Assembly (NCBI GenBank): GCA_002342985.1
Contig: DDRC01000176.1
Coordinates: 12,194-26,449, forward strand
DNA: 14,256 nucleotides
DNA from: Flavobacteriales bacterium UBA2426
GTDB taxonomy: Bacteria > Bacteroidota > Bacteroidia > Flavobacteriales_F > PHOS-HE28
Direction: 5' to 3'
The notes below the pieces were generated by a model. The model did no database searches. It saw only the letters and a list, made by a program, of their open reading frames with translations, and was not told the origin of the DNA. The position numbers and the translations under genes were made by a program. Numbering within the stretch: position 1 is the stretch's first letter; each line of letters starts with the position of its first letter. Below are positions 13,508 through 14,256 of this stretch, piece after piece.

Positions 13508-14256
13508 CTACCAGGTGCGGCTTTGCAGCGCTGCCCGGGTGAGCAGCAGGAAGATGGTGATCACGCCCAGGTGGTAGAGCACATCGCCCAGGTCGAGCAC
13601 GCCGCGGCCGAGGCTCTGGTAGTGCTGCTGGATGCCGATGGCCTTGATGGGGCCCTCGAGGCCGCCCATCACGTCGAAGCTGGCGATGAGGTCGAAGCCC
13701 AGGTAGAGGAAGAAGCAGAGGAAGACGGCGATGAGGAAGGCCACGATCTGGCTGTCGGTGAGGGCCGAGGCGAGCAGGCCGATGGCGGCGAAGCAGGCAC
13801 CCAGCAGGAAGAGGCCGATGTAGGAGCCCCAGGTGGCGCCGGCGTCCACCCCGCCGATGAAGAGCATCCAATGCACCACGGCGCGGAAGGCGATGGCCCA
13901 GCCGAGCACCGCCAGCGCACGGGTGAGCCAGCCGGTGCGGCTCCAGCCGCGGCTCCGCCCCCGGCGAACAAGCAGCCAGGCGCACGCGCCGGCATTCAGC
14001 GCCGAGAGGAGGTGCCAGAGCCAGATGCGCCAGCTCACCGAACCGGGGGGCACGGCGGTTACCGCGGTGGAGAGCTGGTCCACGCTCCACACGTACACCA
14101 GGGTGGGCAGCAGCGCCACGCCCAGCAGCAGCACGGCGGCGGCGTACTTGGCCAGCACGATCTGCAGCTCGCTCAGGGGCTTGGTGAGCAGCACCTCGAT
14201 GGTGCCGGTGCGCTTCTCCTCGCTGAAGCTGCGCATGGTCACCGCCGGCACCAGGA
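13508..14256 (-). CDS. gldF: Gliding-motility ABC transporter permease GldF, 5' end beyond window
   Basis: The frame is open to the right edge. The first visible complete codons read L-V-P-A-V-T-M-R-S-F, an internal GldF segment, so the GTG at 14251 is not the true start and some 60-80 N-terminal residues are missing. Visible landmarks, numbered from that GTG, are the cytoplasmic coupling region FSEEKRTGTIEVLLTKPLSELQIVLAKY (9-36), ATWGSYIGLFLLGA (139-152), LTDSQIVAFLIAVFLCFFLYLGFD and the C-terminal GRGVLDLGDVLYHLGVI. These are strongly GldF-like. Between about residues 62 and 132 there is extra sequence, including two hydrophobic stretches, that I do not recall in the family. GldF forms the membrane channel of the GldA-F-G transporter. 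The stop is one base before the gldG ATG. Confidence 0.93.
   Translation of the reverse strand, partial: LVPAVTMRSFSEEKRTGTIEVLLTKPLSELQIVLAKYAAAVLLLGVALLPTLVYVWSVDQLSTAVTAVPPGSVSWRIWLWHLLSALNAGACAWLLVRRGRSRGWSRTGWLTRALAVLGWAIAFRAVVHWMLFIGGVDAGATWGSYIGLFLLGACFAAIGLLASALTDSQIVAFLIAVFLCFFLYLGFDLIASFDVMGGLEGPIKAIGIQQHYQSLGRGVLDLGDVLYHLGVITIFLLLTRAALQSRTW

Noticed and set aside
14249..14251. GTG at 14251 as the true start of gldF
   Set aside because: The frame is open to the edge, and the residues before and after (L-V-P-A-V-T-M-R-S-F) are an internal segment of GldF, so the gene is cut by the window.

Overview
The window looks like a chromosomal piece of a GC-rich member of the Bacteroidota, most likely a Flavobacteriales-type lineage. 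The evidence is gldF and gldG directly upstream of dnaN on one strand, lipoproteins of the FISUMP and META/HslJ classes, and upstream boxes resembling the Bacteroidota minus-7 promoter element TAnnTTTG. The best of these is an exact TACCTTTG before dnaN. No genus can be named from the sequence. No tRNA, rRNA, insertion sequence or CRISPR array was seen.

Layout. Bases 1-920 (minus) hold the first 306 residues of an MmeI-like restriction-modification protein that runs off the left edge. Divergent from it (1061-3692, plus) is a two-gene unit: a VWA-domain protein with an intact MIDAS motif, then a MoxR/magnesium-chelatase-like AAA+ ATPase. It ends at a perfect 30-nt palindrome (3712-3741). Two small minus-strand membrane or exported proteins of unknown function follow (3760-4230, 4337-4753), then a plus-strand FISUMP lipoprotein (4891-5670).

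Bases 5671-6308 contain no convincing gene. Most of this stretch is a minisatellite of 22 units of 21 bp (5752-6214) with a 42-bp higher-order alternation. It lies between two convergent genes. Next is a minus-strand pair: a c-prime-like monohaem cytochrome (7665-8108) followed by an MFS transporter (6309-7640). Divergent from it is a rhomboid-family membrane protease (8186-8956), which converges on a META-domain lipoprotein (8971-9381, minus).

The right third is a minus-strand block read from right to left: gldF (continuing past the right edge), gldG, a DUF4340-like membrane-anchored protein, then dnaN with its own promoter-like box. gldF, gldG and the DUF4340-like gene are almost certainly one transcript, with a 1-nt gap and an ATGA overlap. 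GldF and GldG are the permease and auxiliary parts of the GldA-F-G ABC transporter linked to gliding. DnaN is the replication sliding clamp.

The least explained items are the minisatellite, an apparent insertion of about 70 residues inside GldF, two DnaA-box-like words upstream of dnaN, and the VWA-MoxR pair beside a restriction-modification gene. None is proven to be a new system. Everything here comes from reading the sequence and from memory of the families; no database search was run.
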